Position numbers and translations under genes: made by a program. Positions 11,294 to 21,200 of a stretch of 64,000 bases of DNA are shown one piece after another. The DNA is from an uncultured Lachnospiraceae bacterium (lineage in GTDB: Bacteria; Bacillota; Clostridia; Lachnospirales; Lachnospiraceae), in NCBI GenBank assembly GCA_949840915.1, contig CATKXY010000010.1, positions 40,021 to 104,020 of the forward strand, given 5' to 3'. Position 1 is the first letter of the stretch. Each line of letters opens with the position of its first letter. The notes beneath the pieces are model-generated. The model searched no databases and was not told the DNA's origin. It saw only the letters and a list, made by a program, of their open reading frames with translations.

Positions 11294-12691
11294 ATGTATA
11301 AAATTGATTTTTCAAACCCCTCCTCCATTTATTTTGCAGGAATCGGGGGAATCAGTATGAGCGGCCTGGCCGAGATTCTAGCGGACGCAGGTTTTAGGGT
11401 TTCCGGTTCTGACCGCAGCAAGAGCCCTCTGACTGAGCGGCTGGAGCAGAAGGGCATTCAGGTTTTCTACGGACAGCGGGCACAGAATATCACGCCCGAT
11501 ATTGACTGTGTAGTCTTCACCAGCGCCATCCGTCAGGACAATCCCGAGTATATCTCCACCGTGGAACAAAACATTCCCCATCTTACCCGGGCAGAGCTTC
11601 TGGGCCAGTTGATGCAGAATTACCGCACGGCTGTGGCCGTCAGCGGCACTCACGGAAAGACCACCACCACCTCTATGATCAGTGAGATCCTGCTTCAGGC
11701 AGACCTTGATCCCACGCTGTCCATCGGCGGTATCTACAAAAGCATCGGCGGTAATATACGGGTGGGCGGCCCTGATTATTTTGTCACCGAAGCCTGTGAG
11801 TACACCAACAGCTTTTTGAGCTTTTTCCCCACTGTCGGCATTATCCTCAACATCGAGGAAGACCACCTCGATTTCTTCAAGGATCTGGCGGACATCCGCC
11901 GCTCTTTTCGGGAATTTGCCAAACTTCTGCCCCCGGACGGCTGTCTGATCATCAATGCAGACATTCCCGACTGGCAGGAGATTGCAGCAGATCTGCCCTG
12001 CCGGGTGATCACATACTCTCTGACGGATACCTCTGCGGATTATTATCCCACAGATATCTCCTATGGTGAATTTGGGCATTCCGCCTTCAGCGCTCACGCC
12101 TCACGGTCCTGTCATGCCAAAAAGCCTGTCCGTCCCGTGCAGCTTCAGGTATCCGGCGAACACAATATCAGCAATGCGCTCGCGGCGCTTGCGCTGGCAG
12201 ATCTGGTCCGTGTACCCACCGACGCCGCTCTCCGGGCACTGGAGACCTTTGCAGGCACGGACCGACGCTTCCAGCTCAAAGGCAGCATCGGCGGCGTTAC
12301 TATAATAGATGATTATGCACATCACCCTACAGAAATTACTGCCACCTTAAAAGCTGCAAAAAATTATCCTCACAACACTCTCTGGTGCGTGTTTCAGCCC
12401 CACACGTACACTCGCACCAAGGCGTTTCTGGAAGAGTTTGCGCAGGCCTTGTGTCTGGCGGATAAAGTAGTTCTGGCCGACATCTATGCCGCCCGTGAGA
12501 CCGACACACTCGGAATCAGCTCCCGCACCCTGCAGTCGCACATTCAGGCCAACGGAGGCGAATGCTTTTACTTCCCCACCTTTGACGAAATTGAAAATTT
12601 TCTTTTAGAAAATTGCACAAAGGGCGATCTGTTGATAACTATGGGCGCGGGGGACGTGCTGAAAATCGGTGAAAATTTACTGGGAATCTAG
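11294..12691 (+). CDS. murC: UDP-N-acetylmuramate--L-alanine ligase
   Basis: FAGIGGISMSGLAEIL, GTHGKTTTTSM, DDYAHHPTEI. Confidence 0.97.
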   Translation: MYKIDFSNPSSIYFAGIGGISMSGLAEILADAGFRVSGSDRSKSPLTERLEQKGIQVFYGQRAQNITPDIDCVVFTSAIRQDNPEYISTVEQNIPHLTRAELLGQLMQNYRTAVAVSGTHGKTTTTSMISEILLQADLDPTLSIGGIYKSIGGNIRVGGPDYFVTEACEYTNSFLSFFPTVGIILNIEEDHLDFFKDLADIRRSFREFAKLLPPDGCLIINADIPDWQEIAADLPCRVITYSLTDTSADYYPTDISYGEFGHSAFSAHASRSCHAKKPVRPVQLQVSGEHNISNALAALALADLVRVPTDAALRALETFAGTDRRFQLKGSIGGVTIIDDYAHHPTEITATLKAAKNYPHNTLWCVFQPHTYTRTKAFLEEFAQALCLADKVVLADIYAARETDTLGISSRTLQSHIQANGGECFYFPTFDEIENFLLENCTKGDLLITMGAGDVLKIGENLLGI

Positions 12692-12870
12692 TTTTCCACA
12701 ATATCCACGGCCGGGATAAAAATATATTTTTTACTTAATGTGGATATTGCACTTTTTCATGTGGATAGTCTCCCCCAAAAATCATCACCGTTTCGGCATA
12801 GCCTCAGGACTCCCCGGAGTTCTTCCCCGCATATTATACACACTATCCACATTTTCCACATTATTTCACA
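12692..12870. promoter_or_regulatory. Cluster of DnaA-box-like 9-mers upstream of dnaD-like gene
   Basis: TTTTCCACA 12692-12700 and 12852-12860; CTATCCACA 12843-12851; reverse-strand ATATCCACA 12739-12747 and CTATCCACA 12760-12768 (consensus TTWTNCACA). Confidence 0.5.
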
Positions 12871-12968
12871 TTTTTTGTCTCCGCCGGGGTTTCGGGATTT
12901 TGACTATTTCTTTTTCAAAAATCTTATGCTATACTCAAACATACTTTGACGAAGAAAGGTTCGTGGCC

Positions 12969-14039
12969 ATGGCGCGTTTGACGATTTATAAGGATTCCAA
13001 TATGAATTCCACAGCGATTTCCAATCGTTTTATAGATGAATATATGGAGGGTGCGAATGAAGCCCAGCTCAAGGTATATCTGTACCTGCTCCGCATGCTG
13101 GGAGCAGGACAGGCTACCAGTGTGTCCGATCTTGCGGACAAGTTTAATCACACGGAGCGGGAGATCATCCGTTCTCTGAAATACTGGGAAAAACAGCAGC
13201 TTCTGACCATGGACTACGATGCGCAGGGTATCCCTGTGGGTATTCACTTCAAAGATTTGGAGAACGGGTCCGCGACGGATGCAAGACCCGCGCCCACCGC
13301 TCAGTCGCTGGCCATGTTTATGGAGCCTGCCGCAGAGCACTCCAGACAGGCTCAGTCAGCAGAAACTCCGATATCTTCTCCTTACGCCAAACCTTCCTAC
13401 TCGGCGGATCAGCTCCGGGAATTCAAGGGACGTGATGAGACCGCACAGCTTCTGTTTATTGCAGAGTCCTACATAGGCCGCCCTCTGACCCCGGCGGAGA
13501 TGAAATCGATCCTGTTCTTCACCGACGTGCTTCACTTTTCGGAGGATCTGATCGACCATCTGATCGCCTACTGTGTTGACAGAGGCAAAAAAGATTTTAA
13601 ATATATGGAAAAGGTGGCCGTAAACTGGGCTGAGAACAGTGTTTCCACACCCGCGCAGGCCAGAAAATTTGCAACAAAATATGACAAGAATGTCTACACT
13701 ATCATGAACGCACTGGGCAAAAACAATGCCCCCACTGCCAAAGAGGCAGAATACATCACCCGTTGGACCTGTCAGTATGGGTTTGACATGGACATTATTC
13801 TGGAGGCCTGCGAGCGCACCGTGATGGCCACAGACCGTCACCGCCTGGAATATGCGGAAAGCATCCTGAGCAGCTGGCGCCAGGAAAATGTGCATCACAA
13901 AGCGGACATCCACAAGATCGACGAACTTTATCACCGCAAAAAAACTGCCGCCAAACCGGCAGCCGGCAATAAATTTAATCAATTCTCCCAGAACAGCTAT
14001 GACTTCGACGAGCTTGAGAAAGAGCTTCTGCGCAACTAA
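12969..14039 (+). CDS. DnaD-domain replication initiation protein
   Basis: DnaD/DnaB-like winged helix N-terminus, C-terminal DnaB_2 domain (YITRWTCQYGFDMDIILEACERTV..YAESILSSWRQENVHH). Confidence 0.88.
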   Translation: MARLTIYKDSNMNSTAISNRFIDEYMEGANEAQLKVYLYLLRMLGAGQATSVSDLADKFNHTEREIIRSLKYWEKQQLLTMDYDAQGIPVGIHFKDLENGSATDARPAPTAQSLAMFMEPAAEHSRQAQSAETPISSPYAKPSYSADQLREFKGRDETAQLLFIAESYIGRPLTPAEMKSILFFTDVLHFSEDLIDHLIAYCVDRGKKDFKYMEKVAVNWAENSVSTPAQARKFATKYDKNVYTIMNALGKNNAPTAKEAEYITRWTCQYGFDMDIILEACERTVMATDRHRLEYAESILSSWRQENVHHKADIHKIDELYHRKKTAAKPAAGNKFNQFSQNSYDFDELEKELLRN

Positions 14040-14057
14040 TGCCGAAAGGAGAGCAGT

Positions 14058-15050
14058 ATGGCACTGAGCAATCAGCAATACGAGTCCATCATGAGACGCT
14101 ATGAACAGACCCGGGACGCCAATCGGCATCTAATGGACGAGCGCAGGGAGACTGTTTTGAGCCTCATTCCCCAATACGGGGAACTGGAGGCGTCCGTGGC
14201 GGACGTCTCTCTCTCCAAGGCTCGCAGTCTGTTAAACGGCGATGAAACGGCGCTCCCCTCTCTGCATGCCTTTCTGGAGGAGACCAGGCTGAAAAAACGG
14301 GAACTTCTCACAGCCGCCGGGTTTCCCGCCGACTTTCTGGATCCTGTTTATACCTGCGCGGACTGCAAAGATACAGGATATCTGGACGGCGAATACCCTC
14401 AAAAGAACAAATGCCGCTGTCTTCGTCAACAGGAAATTTCAATTCTTTATGAACAATCCAACATTCAGGCATCCATTGCCCGGGAGAATTTTTCCACCCT
14501 CTCCTATGAGTATTATCAGGGAGAGGATCTGGAACGCTTTCAGGGCACCGTGAATATCTGCAAAGACTTTGTGCAGGACTTCGGCAAAGAATACCGCAAT
14601 CTCTTTTTCTATGGAACAGTGGGAACCGGTAAGAGCTTTCTCTCAGGCTGTATAGCCGCAGAGCTTCTGAAACAGGGCTGTTCCGTGATCTATTTCAGCA
14701 GTTCCGCCCTTTTTGACACATTGGCACGATATACTTTTGACACAAAAATAAAAGAAACTCTTTACAATTTTTATGAAGACCTTTACAATTGTGAATTGGT
14801 AATCATTGACGATTTGGGCACGGAGGTAACCAACACCTTTGTGGCGTCACAGCTGTTCTCCTGCCTGAACGAACGTCATCTGCGCCAAAAGGCCACTGTG
14901 ATCTCCACAAACCTGGGCCTGGAGGAACTGCGAGATCGCTATTCGGATAGAATTTTTTCCAGAATTACCAGCAACTATACTCTTTGTAAGCTGACCGGTT
15001 CAGATATCCGCATGCGCAGGAAACTATCAAACCTACATATGACAGAATAG
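14058..15050 (+). CDS. DnaI/DnaC-like AAA+ helicase loader
   Basis: Zn-binding CADCKDTGYLDG..KCRC; Walker A YGTVGTGKSFLS; Walker B LVIIDDLGTE. Confidence 0.93.
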   Translation: MALSNQQYESIMRRYEQTRDANRHLMDERRETVLSLIPQYGELEASVADVSLSKARSLLNGDETALPSLHAFLEETRLKKRELLTAAGFPADFLDPVYTCADCKDTGYLDGEYPQKNKCRCLRQQEISILYEQSNIQASIARENFSTLSYEYYQGEDLERFQGTVNICKDFVQDFGKEYRNLFFYGTVGTGKSFLSGCIAAELLKQGCSVIYFSSSALFDTLARYTFDTKIKETLYNFYEDLYNCELVIIDDLGTEVTNTFVASQLFSCLNERHLRQKATVISTNLGLEELRDRYSDRIFSRITSNYTLCKLTGSDIRMRRKLSNLHMTE

Positions 15051-15069
15051 AAAGCGAGGATATTTTTGC

Positions 15070-16254
15070 ATGGGCAACCGCGAAGAAAAGCGTAATTTGG
15101 AGACCATTCCCGTCGGTTCACTGGGCATTATTGCTCTGGAAAGCTGCCAGACTCTGAGCGAGATGGTGGACAGTTATCTGGTAAAATGGAGAACCGAGCG
15201 GGAGAGTGAACACAAAGAATCCCTGGCCTTTTCGGGATATATGCGCGACACCTATCTGCTGGATACCAAAGTACCCCGTTTCGGTTCGGGTGAGGCAAAA
15301 GGCATTATCATGGAGTCTGTCCGCGGTACGGACTTATATCTGCTGGTGGACGTATTGAATTATTCCAAGACATACTCTCTCTGCGGACATGAGAATCACA
15401 TGTCCCCTGACGACCATTATCAGGATTTAAAACGTGTCATCGCCGCTGTGGGGGGCAAGGCGAGACGGATCACAGTCATCATGCCCTTCTTATACGAAAG
15501 CCGCCAGCATAAGAGAACTTCCAGAGAGTCTCTGGACTGTGCGCTGGCTCTGCAGGAGCTGGTGGCCATGGGCGTGGACAATATCATTACTTTTGACGCA
15601 CACGACCCCAGAGTACAGAACGCCATTCCTCTGCATGGATTTGAGACGGTACAGCCTGCCTATCAGTTTATCAAAGGTCTGCTGCGCCATGTGGACGACC
15701 TGAAGATCGATTCCGATCACATGATGGTGATCAGCCCGGATGAGGGCGGAATGAGCCGTGCGATCTACATTGCCAATGTACTGGAACTGGATATGGGAAT
15801 GTTTTATAAGCGCAGAGATTACACCCGCATTGTGGACGGCCGCAATCCCATTGTCGCCCATGAATTTCTGGGAAGCAGTGTGGAAGGCAAGGACATGATC
15901 ATCATCGACGATATGATCTCTTCCGGCGAGAGCGTTATCGAGGTTGCCACTGCCCTGAAAGAGCGCAAAGCAGGCAAAATTTTCGTATTTGCCACTTTCG
16001 GCCTCTTTACCAGTGGTCTGGACCGATTCGACAAAGCCTACGAGGAGGGTATCATCGACCGCGTGCTGACCACGAATCTGATCTATCAGACCCCGGAGCT
16101 TCTCAAACGCAGCTGGTATATTGACTGTGATATGAGCAAATATATTGCTTACATTATAGATACTCTGAACCACGACTCCTCCATCAGCGATCTTTTAAAT
16201 CCCAACGAGAGGATTCAGAGTATTGTGAACAGATATAAGGCAGGGAAGCTGTAG
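15070..16254 (+). CDS. prs: Ribose-phosphate pyrophosphokinase
   Basis: PRPP synthase motifs FDAHDPRVQNA, MIIIDDMISSGESVIEVA. Confidence 0.93.
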   Translation: MGNREEKRNLETIPVGSLGIIALESCQTLSEMVDSYLVKWRTERESEHKESLAFSGYMRDTYLLDTKVPRFGSGEAKGIIMESVRGTDLYLLVDVLNYSKTYSLCGHENHMSPDDHYQDLKRVIAAVGGKARRITVIMPFLYESRQHKRTSRESLDCALALQELVAMGVDNIITFDAHDPRVQNAIPLHGFETVQPAYQFIKGLLRHVDDLKIDSDHMMVISPDEGGMSRAIYIANVLELDMGMFYKRRDYTRIVDGRNPIVAHEFLGSSVEGKDMIIIDDMISSGESVIEVATALKERKAGKIFVFATFGLFTSGLDRFDKAYEEGIIDRVLTTNLIYQTPELLKRSWYIDCDMSKYIAYIIDTLNHDSSISDLLNPNERIQSIVNRYKAGKL

Positions 16255-16308
16255 ACTTATTTTTATGACATATTTCCGCTTAGCTTGAAATATTGCGATC
16301 GCCGTGCT

Positions 16309-16335
16309 TGACTTTTTTATAATTTTCTGTATAAT
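16309..16335 (+). promoter_or_regulatory. Sigma-A-like promoter for queT
   Basis: TTGACT - 16 nt - TATAAT just upstream of hairpin and preQ1 motif. Confidence 0.6.
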
Positions 16336-16340
16336 AAGTT

Positions 16341-16383
16341 TTTGGAAAACCTTGGAGCGCCGACGATTCCAAGGTTTTCCAAA
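16341..16383 (+). repeat. Perfect 16-bp inverted repeat (hairpin) at predicted 5' end of queT transcript
   Basis: TTTGGAAAACCTTGGA-gcgccgacgat-TCCAAGGTTTTCCAAA. Confidence 0.85.
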
Positions 16384-16389
16384 TCATAC

Positions 16390-16432
16390 CGTCAGTTCGA
16401 AACCATCCTGACGTAAAACAAAACTAAGGAGA
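16390..16432 (+). ncRNA. preQ1-I-like riboswitch
   Basis: CGTCAG-ttcgaaaccatc-CTGACG-taaaacaaaactaAGGAG: P1 stem, C-rich loop able to pair with SD GG, A-rich tail; immediately upstream of a QueT-family gene. Confidence 0.8.
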
Positions 16433-16439
16433 CCAAAAA

Positions 16440-16964
16440 ATGAACAAAAAAGTATTGTCACTCGTTCACGCGGCAGCCATTGCCGCTCTTTATGTTGTGC
16501 TGACGCAGTTAGCCAACGCTCTGGGACTGGCGAATAACGCCATTCAGATCCGTTTCTCGGAAGCCCTGACGATCCTTCCCTTTTTCACTCCGGCCGCCAT
16601 ACCGGGACTGTTTATGGGCTGTCTGCTGGCCAATCTTCTCACGGGCGCCATTCCCTGGGACATTCTCTTCGGAAGTCTTGCTACTCTTTTGGGGGCGCTG
16701 GGTACCTACCTGATCTGCGGATGCGCAAAACCCGACAAGCAGACCGGAACAGCCAGAGTCTTTCTCGCTCCTCTTCCACCAATTATCGCAAACACGATCA
16801 TCGTGCCCTTTGTGCTGGCCTACGCTTACGGCTTTGAAGGCGGAGTCCCTTATTTCATGCTCACTGTGGGTATCGGCGAGATTATCTCCTGCGGCATACT
16901 GGGCATCATACTCCTGAAAATACTGCAGAAATACCGCAAATACATCTTCCCGTTCATCGTCTGA
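16440..16964 (+). CDS. queT: QueT-family queuosine precursor transporter
   Basis: Hydrophobic; LTQLANALGLANNAIQIRFSEALTILPFFTPAAIPGLFMGCLLANLL; preceded by preQ1 motif. Confidence 0.92.
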   Translation: MNKKVLSLVHAAAIAALYVVLTQLANALGLANNAIQIRFSEALTILPFFTPAAIPGLFMGCLLANLLTGAIPWDILFGSLATLLGALGTYLICGCAKPDKQTGTARVFLAPLPPIIANTIIVPFVLAYAYGFEGGVPYFMLTVGIGEIISCGILGIILLKILQKYRKYIFPFIV

Positions 16965-19479
16965 TATAAGTGACAAAATTATTTCCGTTCTCCCGAAGCC
17001 ACTCTGCAGAATCGTTCATGCCCTGCTTTGCCAGTGTTCCTTTTTCGGGGTTCAGCACAACAATATTATACTCGTTAAAACCGGTGATAAGGACTGCCTC
17101 GCCATTGTTTAAAAGGGCGAGCACCGGAATGTCCCGATCCACATAATAGAGCACGGAATCCAGATCGCATCCCGCCAGATCCAGGATCTGCGCTCCCTCA
17201 AGATTTTCCTGCAAAATCTCCAGAACAGTCTGTCCCTGTGCCAGCAGATAATCGGAATTGCGTATGATTCCTTCATACTTCAGCATTGTGTCCAGACACA
17301 CGGCCAGACTGTTCTTCTCCTCTGTCACTGAAGTCTCTGTGATAGCCATGATCTGATTCCGGGGTACTCGATTGCCCTTTCGCCACACGAGGCTTCCCTC
17401 CTGATTGACCACCACTCCCGCTGTACTGTTTGCCAGATTCACAGCCTTCGCGGGGGAACTGAAGCTTCCGGACACACCGTAAGCGCCGTACACAAAATAC
17501 TTTGTGGCGTCTCCGCCCATCTCCAGCGCAAGCTCTCTGCCGCCCTCAAACACCACTTCCTTAGGCGTGAGTATCTGCATGGTTTTACTGTCTATGGTCT
17601 TTCTGGTCTGTATCTGCACATAGCGCTCATAGATATCGATGCTGGGAGCTACGATCAAATACTTTCCCTGTTCTATTTCCACGCTGTTCATGATATGATC
17701 CTGAGATGCTTCCGCATAGCTTCCATCCTCACGGCGCTGTACTCTCTGCAATGTGATCTGATTGTCCTCCACGCTGCAGTCGGTGACATACATCCCATCC
17801 TGTCGATATTCCTTGAGCAGTTCCCCGTCCGAGTCACAGATACAGACCTTATACATCGGGAAGAATATCCTCCCGGAATTTTCCTGATAAATATCTTCCT
17901 CATTGGCCACGCCGTAAATGATATCCTCGCCCATAAAGCCCAGCGGCCGGATTGCTTCCCCCACTCCCGCCGTGATCACCTTCTGAACCTCCGTGTTGAG
18001 ATTGCGCACATTTAATTGATCGCAGTTATAAATATCGGTGCCCTCCTGCCACACGATAATGCGGTTATTCACGGAAACCTGTATACTGTCATCCCGGGTA
18101 ATCTCCACCATCGGGTAATACGTTTTCTTTTCCAGATCTACGCCATACACCACATCCTCCAGCATGAGATACAGCTGCTGTTCTCTGTTAAGATATAAAA
18201 GCTGCTCCATCTGTGCTTTCAGAACGGCATAATTCTTGTCATAAGGGATATAGACATTCTCCTCAATCGTGTTCAGCGCACTGTCGTAGGTGTAAATCTG
18301 AATACCCACTTCTCCCTCATGCCTTCCCCTGTTCATATAGCCGTATACTGCAAAGCTGACGTTTCCGCCCTCTGTCACATCCAGCATCTTAATGGAATGC
18401 CCGTCGTACAGAGTGCGGCTGTCCGCATGCTCCTCGTCAAAAAAGCTGAATATAACCGTCAGCTTGTTGCTGTCCGAATTATAGCTGAAAAGCTGGTTGT
18501 TTACCTCAAAGACCACATTGCTGCCGTCCTCGCTCTCCATCATGGGGATATCGGTGCCGGTAATGCCCAGAAGCAGCTTGTCATTGGCGCACATCCTGTC
18601 CACATTTGGCATCTGCGTCATGGTACGTTCATAGTCCAAAAGATAGATCCGTTCCGTCGTATAGCGCACCCGGTAATGTTCTTTCACGCGGTAATAGACG
18701 GTCTCTTTACCGCTGCCGCCGGAGACATAATAATTCACCAGGAAAGACGCCGTCTGCTCTCCGATCTCCGTGAGCTGAATCACAGGCTCCACCACCTCCG
18801 TCACCTTTAACTCTCCCCATGTGATCTGCCGGAAGCTGCTGTGTATATTAACCTTGTGAAAGGAGCTGTTATCCTCAATCAGGGAATTGGTCTCCAGATA
18901 TTTGGTCAGTTCCCTGGCCGCATCCCGATCATAAAGCCTCTCATGAAAGTCCTTTACAAAAGCAAGCTTCTCATCAATATGCAGACTTTCGCTCCAGATA
19001 ACACGGGTATAATAATAAACCTCCTGATTCTCGTCCAATGTCAGAATCAGGACCAGCGCATACTCTGTATCCTTGTCGAGCAGATCCTTCAACGTAAAAT
19101 CTGCAGACAATACTCCGTCCTCCGTGGAATACTCTGTAATATCCGTCTTTTCCACCAGTCGTCCGCCGTCGATGCTGCGAACCTCCATGGACAGCGCCGA
19201 CACGTTCCGCCCATAGGTATCTATCCTGACTGACAGATTCCGGCTCTCTCCCAGCACTGTGACTGTAGATCTCTCAAAGGCGGTATCCATTACAGTCGTA
19301 TACCCGTGAAGCTCATTGTACGCCACTCCGCCTCTGTCCATCATCATGACCGGCAGCGTAGCGTCCGCCATCTCCATGGTCATATTGTTGTGACCTTTAT
19401 TCATAGCCTTCTCCGCCACAGCCAGAGCCGCCAGAAAGACTGCCAGAAAGACCGCCAATTTAATCAATATCTTCTTCAT
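16954..19479 (-). CDS. Membrane-anchored/secreted 841-aa protein with degenerate C39-peptidase-like C-terminus
   Basis: N-terminal hydrophobic segment; propeller/beta-rich middle; C-terminus VLALLNNGEAVLITGFNEYNIVVLNPEKGTL resembles C39-like fold without the His. Confidence 0.75.
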   Translation of the reverse strand: MKKILIKLAVFLAVFLAALAVAEKAMNKGHNNMTMEMADATLPVMMMDRGGVAYNELHGYTTVMDTAFERSTVTVLGESRNLSVRIDTYGRNVSALSMEVRSIDGGRLVEKTDITEYSTEDGVLSADFTLKDLLDKDTEYALVLILTLDENQEVYYYTRVIWSESLHIDEKLAFVKDFHERLYDRDAARELTKYLETNSLIEDNSSFHKVNIHSSFRQITWGELKVTEVVEPVIQLTEIGEQTASFLVNYYVSGGSGKETVYYRVKEHYRVRYTTERIYLLDYERTMTQMPNVDRMCANDKLLLGITGTDIPMMESEDGSNVVFEVNNQLFSYNSDSNKLTVIFSFFDEEHADSRTLYDGHSIKMLDVTEGGNVSFAVYGYMNRGRHEGEVGIQIYTYDSALNTIEENVYIPYDKNYAVLKAQMEQLLYLNREQQLYLMLEDVVYGVDLEKKTYYPMVEITRDDSIQVSVNNRIIVWQEGTDIYNCDQLNVRNLNTEVQKVITAGVGEAIRPLGFMGEDIIYGVANEEDIYQENSGRIFFPMYKVCICDSDGELLKEYRQDGMYVTDCSVEDNQITLQRVQRREDGSYAEASQDHIMNSVEIEQGKYLIVAPSIDIYERYVQIQTRKTIDSKTMQILTPKEVVFEGGRELALEMGGDATKYFVYGAYGVSGSFSSPAKAVNLANSTAGVVVNQEGSLVWRKGNRVPRNQIMAITETSVTEEKNSLAVCLDTMLKYEGIIRNSDYLLAQGQTVLEILQENLEGAQILDLAGCDLDSVLYYVDRDIPVLALLNNGEAVLITGFNEYNIVVLNPEKGTLAKQGMNDSAEWLRENGNNFVTYIRR

Positions 19480-20722
19480 TCAATAATTGCTCCAATATGG
19501 GTTTTACATGTAAAAGCTCTGTCACCCCCCGAATGTCAGATCCGGCCCCTCTTCTCTTCATGCCGATGCTCTCTCTCTTTACCGCGCGTATCAAGAGATT
19601 CTTGGGGGTATGCTCCATGTCGATAAACTCCAGGATCTGTGTGTCATAGCCGTGCTGTTCCAACAGATCCGCCCGCAGTGCATCCGTCACAAGCGCCGCA
19701 ATACGCTCCTTTATCAAACCGTATCTGAACACAGGCTGCAGTGTCTCACAGTGCATTTGAGCGTTCAGTTCGTGCTGGCAGCACGGCACGGCAAGAATCA
19801 CCTCCGCCCCCCACTTCACCGCCTTCTCCAGGGCATAATCCGTAGCCTTATCGCAAGCGTGAAGGCTCACAACCATGTCCACTTCAGCGGTATTCTCATA
19901 AGTGCTGATGTCTCCTCGCTCAAAATGCAGGCAATCATATCCAAGTTTCCCGGCCAGCTCATTACAATGTGCAATTACATCCTCCTTCAGATCCAGCCCG
20001 GTGACCCTGATATCCCTCTCCTGCAGCTTACGCAGATAATAATACATGGCAAAGGTCAGATAAGACTTCCCGCAGCCAAAATCAATAATGTGGAGCGTGC
20101 GGTCCGCGGGCAGCGCATCCAGCACATCCTCGATAAATTCCAGATAACGGTTAATCTGGCGAAATTTATCGTATTTTGCCTTTGTCACTCTGCCCTCGGG
20201 CGTCTGTACTCCCAGTCCAACCAAAAAGTCCACCGGCGTGCCATCCGTGAGAATATACCGTTTGGCCCGATTATGGGAAAGGGCGGCCAATCTCTCCATT
20301 GACGGCCTGTCCGCTGTCGGAACCGAATCCTGCACAGCGGGAAGCGGACGCTGTTTTCTACGCGTCTTTATCGTCATCCTGCCCTTCTTTCCCACCAGCA
20401 CCGTACTCTCCAGTCCTTCACTCCGAAATACTCCCTGCCTGAAGAGTGTTGCGAGGTACATGCCAATACGAGCCCTCATAGCGTCCCCCTCCAGGTTGGT
20501 ATGAAACACCTGCGTGCCTTTATACAGAGTCTCCTGAAACACAAGCTCTCCCCTTATCAGCACAGGGCGCACCTTTACCTTGGTGCCCTGTGCCTCATCG
20601 CGGGTGTTACTCAGCACGATTCCCTGTAAATCTATAGTTAGGATTTCTTCCAATAGTCTGTCTAAATCATCCAAATATTTTTCCTCTTCTGCCGCCATGC
20701 CTGCGTTTGTAAATCTCGTCAC
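19460..20722 (-). CDS. Class I SAM-dependent methyltransferase
   Basis: HIIDFGCGKSYLTFAMYYYL; VSLHACDKATDYAL; VPCCQHE; start may be 20698. Confidence 0.88.
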   Translation of the reverse strand: MTRFTNAGMAAEEEKYLDDLDRLLEEILTIDLQGIVLSNTRDEAQGTKVKVRPVLIRGELVFQETLYKGTQVFHTNLEGDAMRARIGMYLATLFRQGVFRSEGLESTVLVGKKGRMTIKTRRKQRPLPAVQDSVPTADRPSMERLAALSHNRAKRYILTDGTPVDFLVGLGVQTPEGRVTKAKYDKFRQINRYLEFIEDVLDALPADRTLHIIDFGCGKSYLTFAMYYYLRKLQERDIRVTGLDLKEDVIAHCNELAGKLGYDCLHFERGDISTYENTAEVDMVVSLHACDKATDYALEKAVKWGAEVILAVPCCQHELNAQMHCETLQPVFRYGLIKERIAALVTDALRADLLEQHGYDTQILEFIDMEHTPKNLLIRAVKRESIGMKRRGAGSDIRGVTELLHVKPILEQLLNEEDID

Positions 20723-21086
20723 ACAAAAGCACCTGTATCATATCCGTCAGCCATGGCCATTTCTCAGCCGGCATTCTCTGATCTTCCGGCCGCTCCTGAT
20801 CCTCATTCTGCAGTATCTTTACAACGCTCTCCGCCATTCTTCTGAGACATCCGTAATCGGGATACTCATCGTAGATCATACTGCCCTCATAATCCATTTT
20901 GTCCAAAATCTCCGCCACTCTGCGCTGATAGCGCTTCACCTCACACGGATACGCCTGCTGCAGATACTCCATATCCTGCAGCAGCGCCCGCTCACGCTCT
21001 GCTCCCATATAACCGGGATAGGTCATATAGAAAGGCAAGGGAACATGGCTGGGAAACGTGTGAAGTAATTTGGGTTTCAAGTCCAT
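20667..21086 (-). CDS. Conserved hypothetical protein (139 aa)
   Basis: Intact ORF in the same operon, short overlap with the methyltransferase gene. Confidence 0.7.
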   Translation of the reverse strand: MDLKPKLLHTFPSHVPLPFYMTYPGYMGAERERALLQDMEYLQQAYPCEVKRYQRRVAEILDKMDYEGSMIYDEYPDYGCLRRMAESVVKILQNEDQERPEDQRMPAEKWPWLTDMIQVLLCDEIYKRRHGGRRGKIFG

Positions 21087-21159
21087 ATGCCGTGCCTCAT
21101 CGCCATTTTTTATAGCATATGCGCCGGCACGAGGTTTTGTGTCTGCAAACAGAAAGCTC

Positions 21160-21194
21160 CCGAGTGAAGTATCATCGCTCGAGAACTTCCTTCT
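21160..21194 (-). terminator. Terminator-like hairpin after atpC
   Basis: Minus strand AAGTTCTCGAGCGA-tgatact-TCACTCGGGAGCTT. Confidence 0.6.
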
Positions 21195-21200
21195 GCCCTA

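Noticed and set aside
12692-12870. Chromosomal origin (oriC)
   Set aside because: DnaA-like boxes are present, but dnaA, dnaN, rpmH and gyr genes are absent; treated as a regulatory cluster instead.
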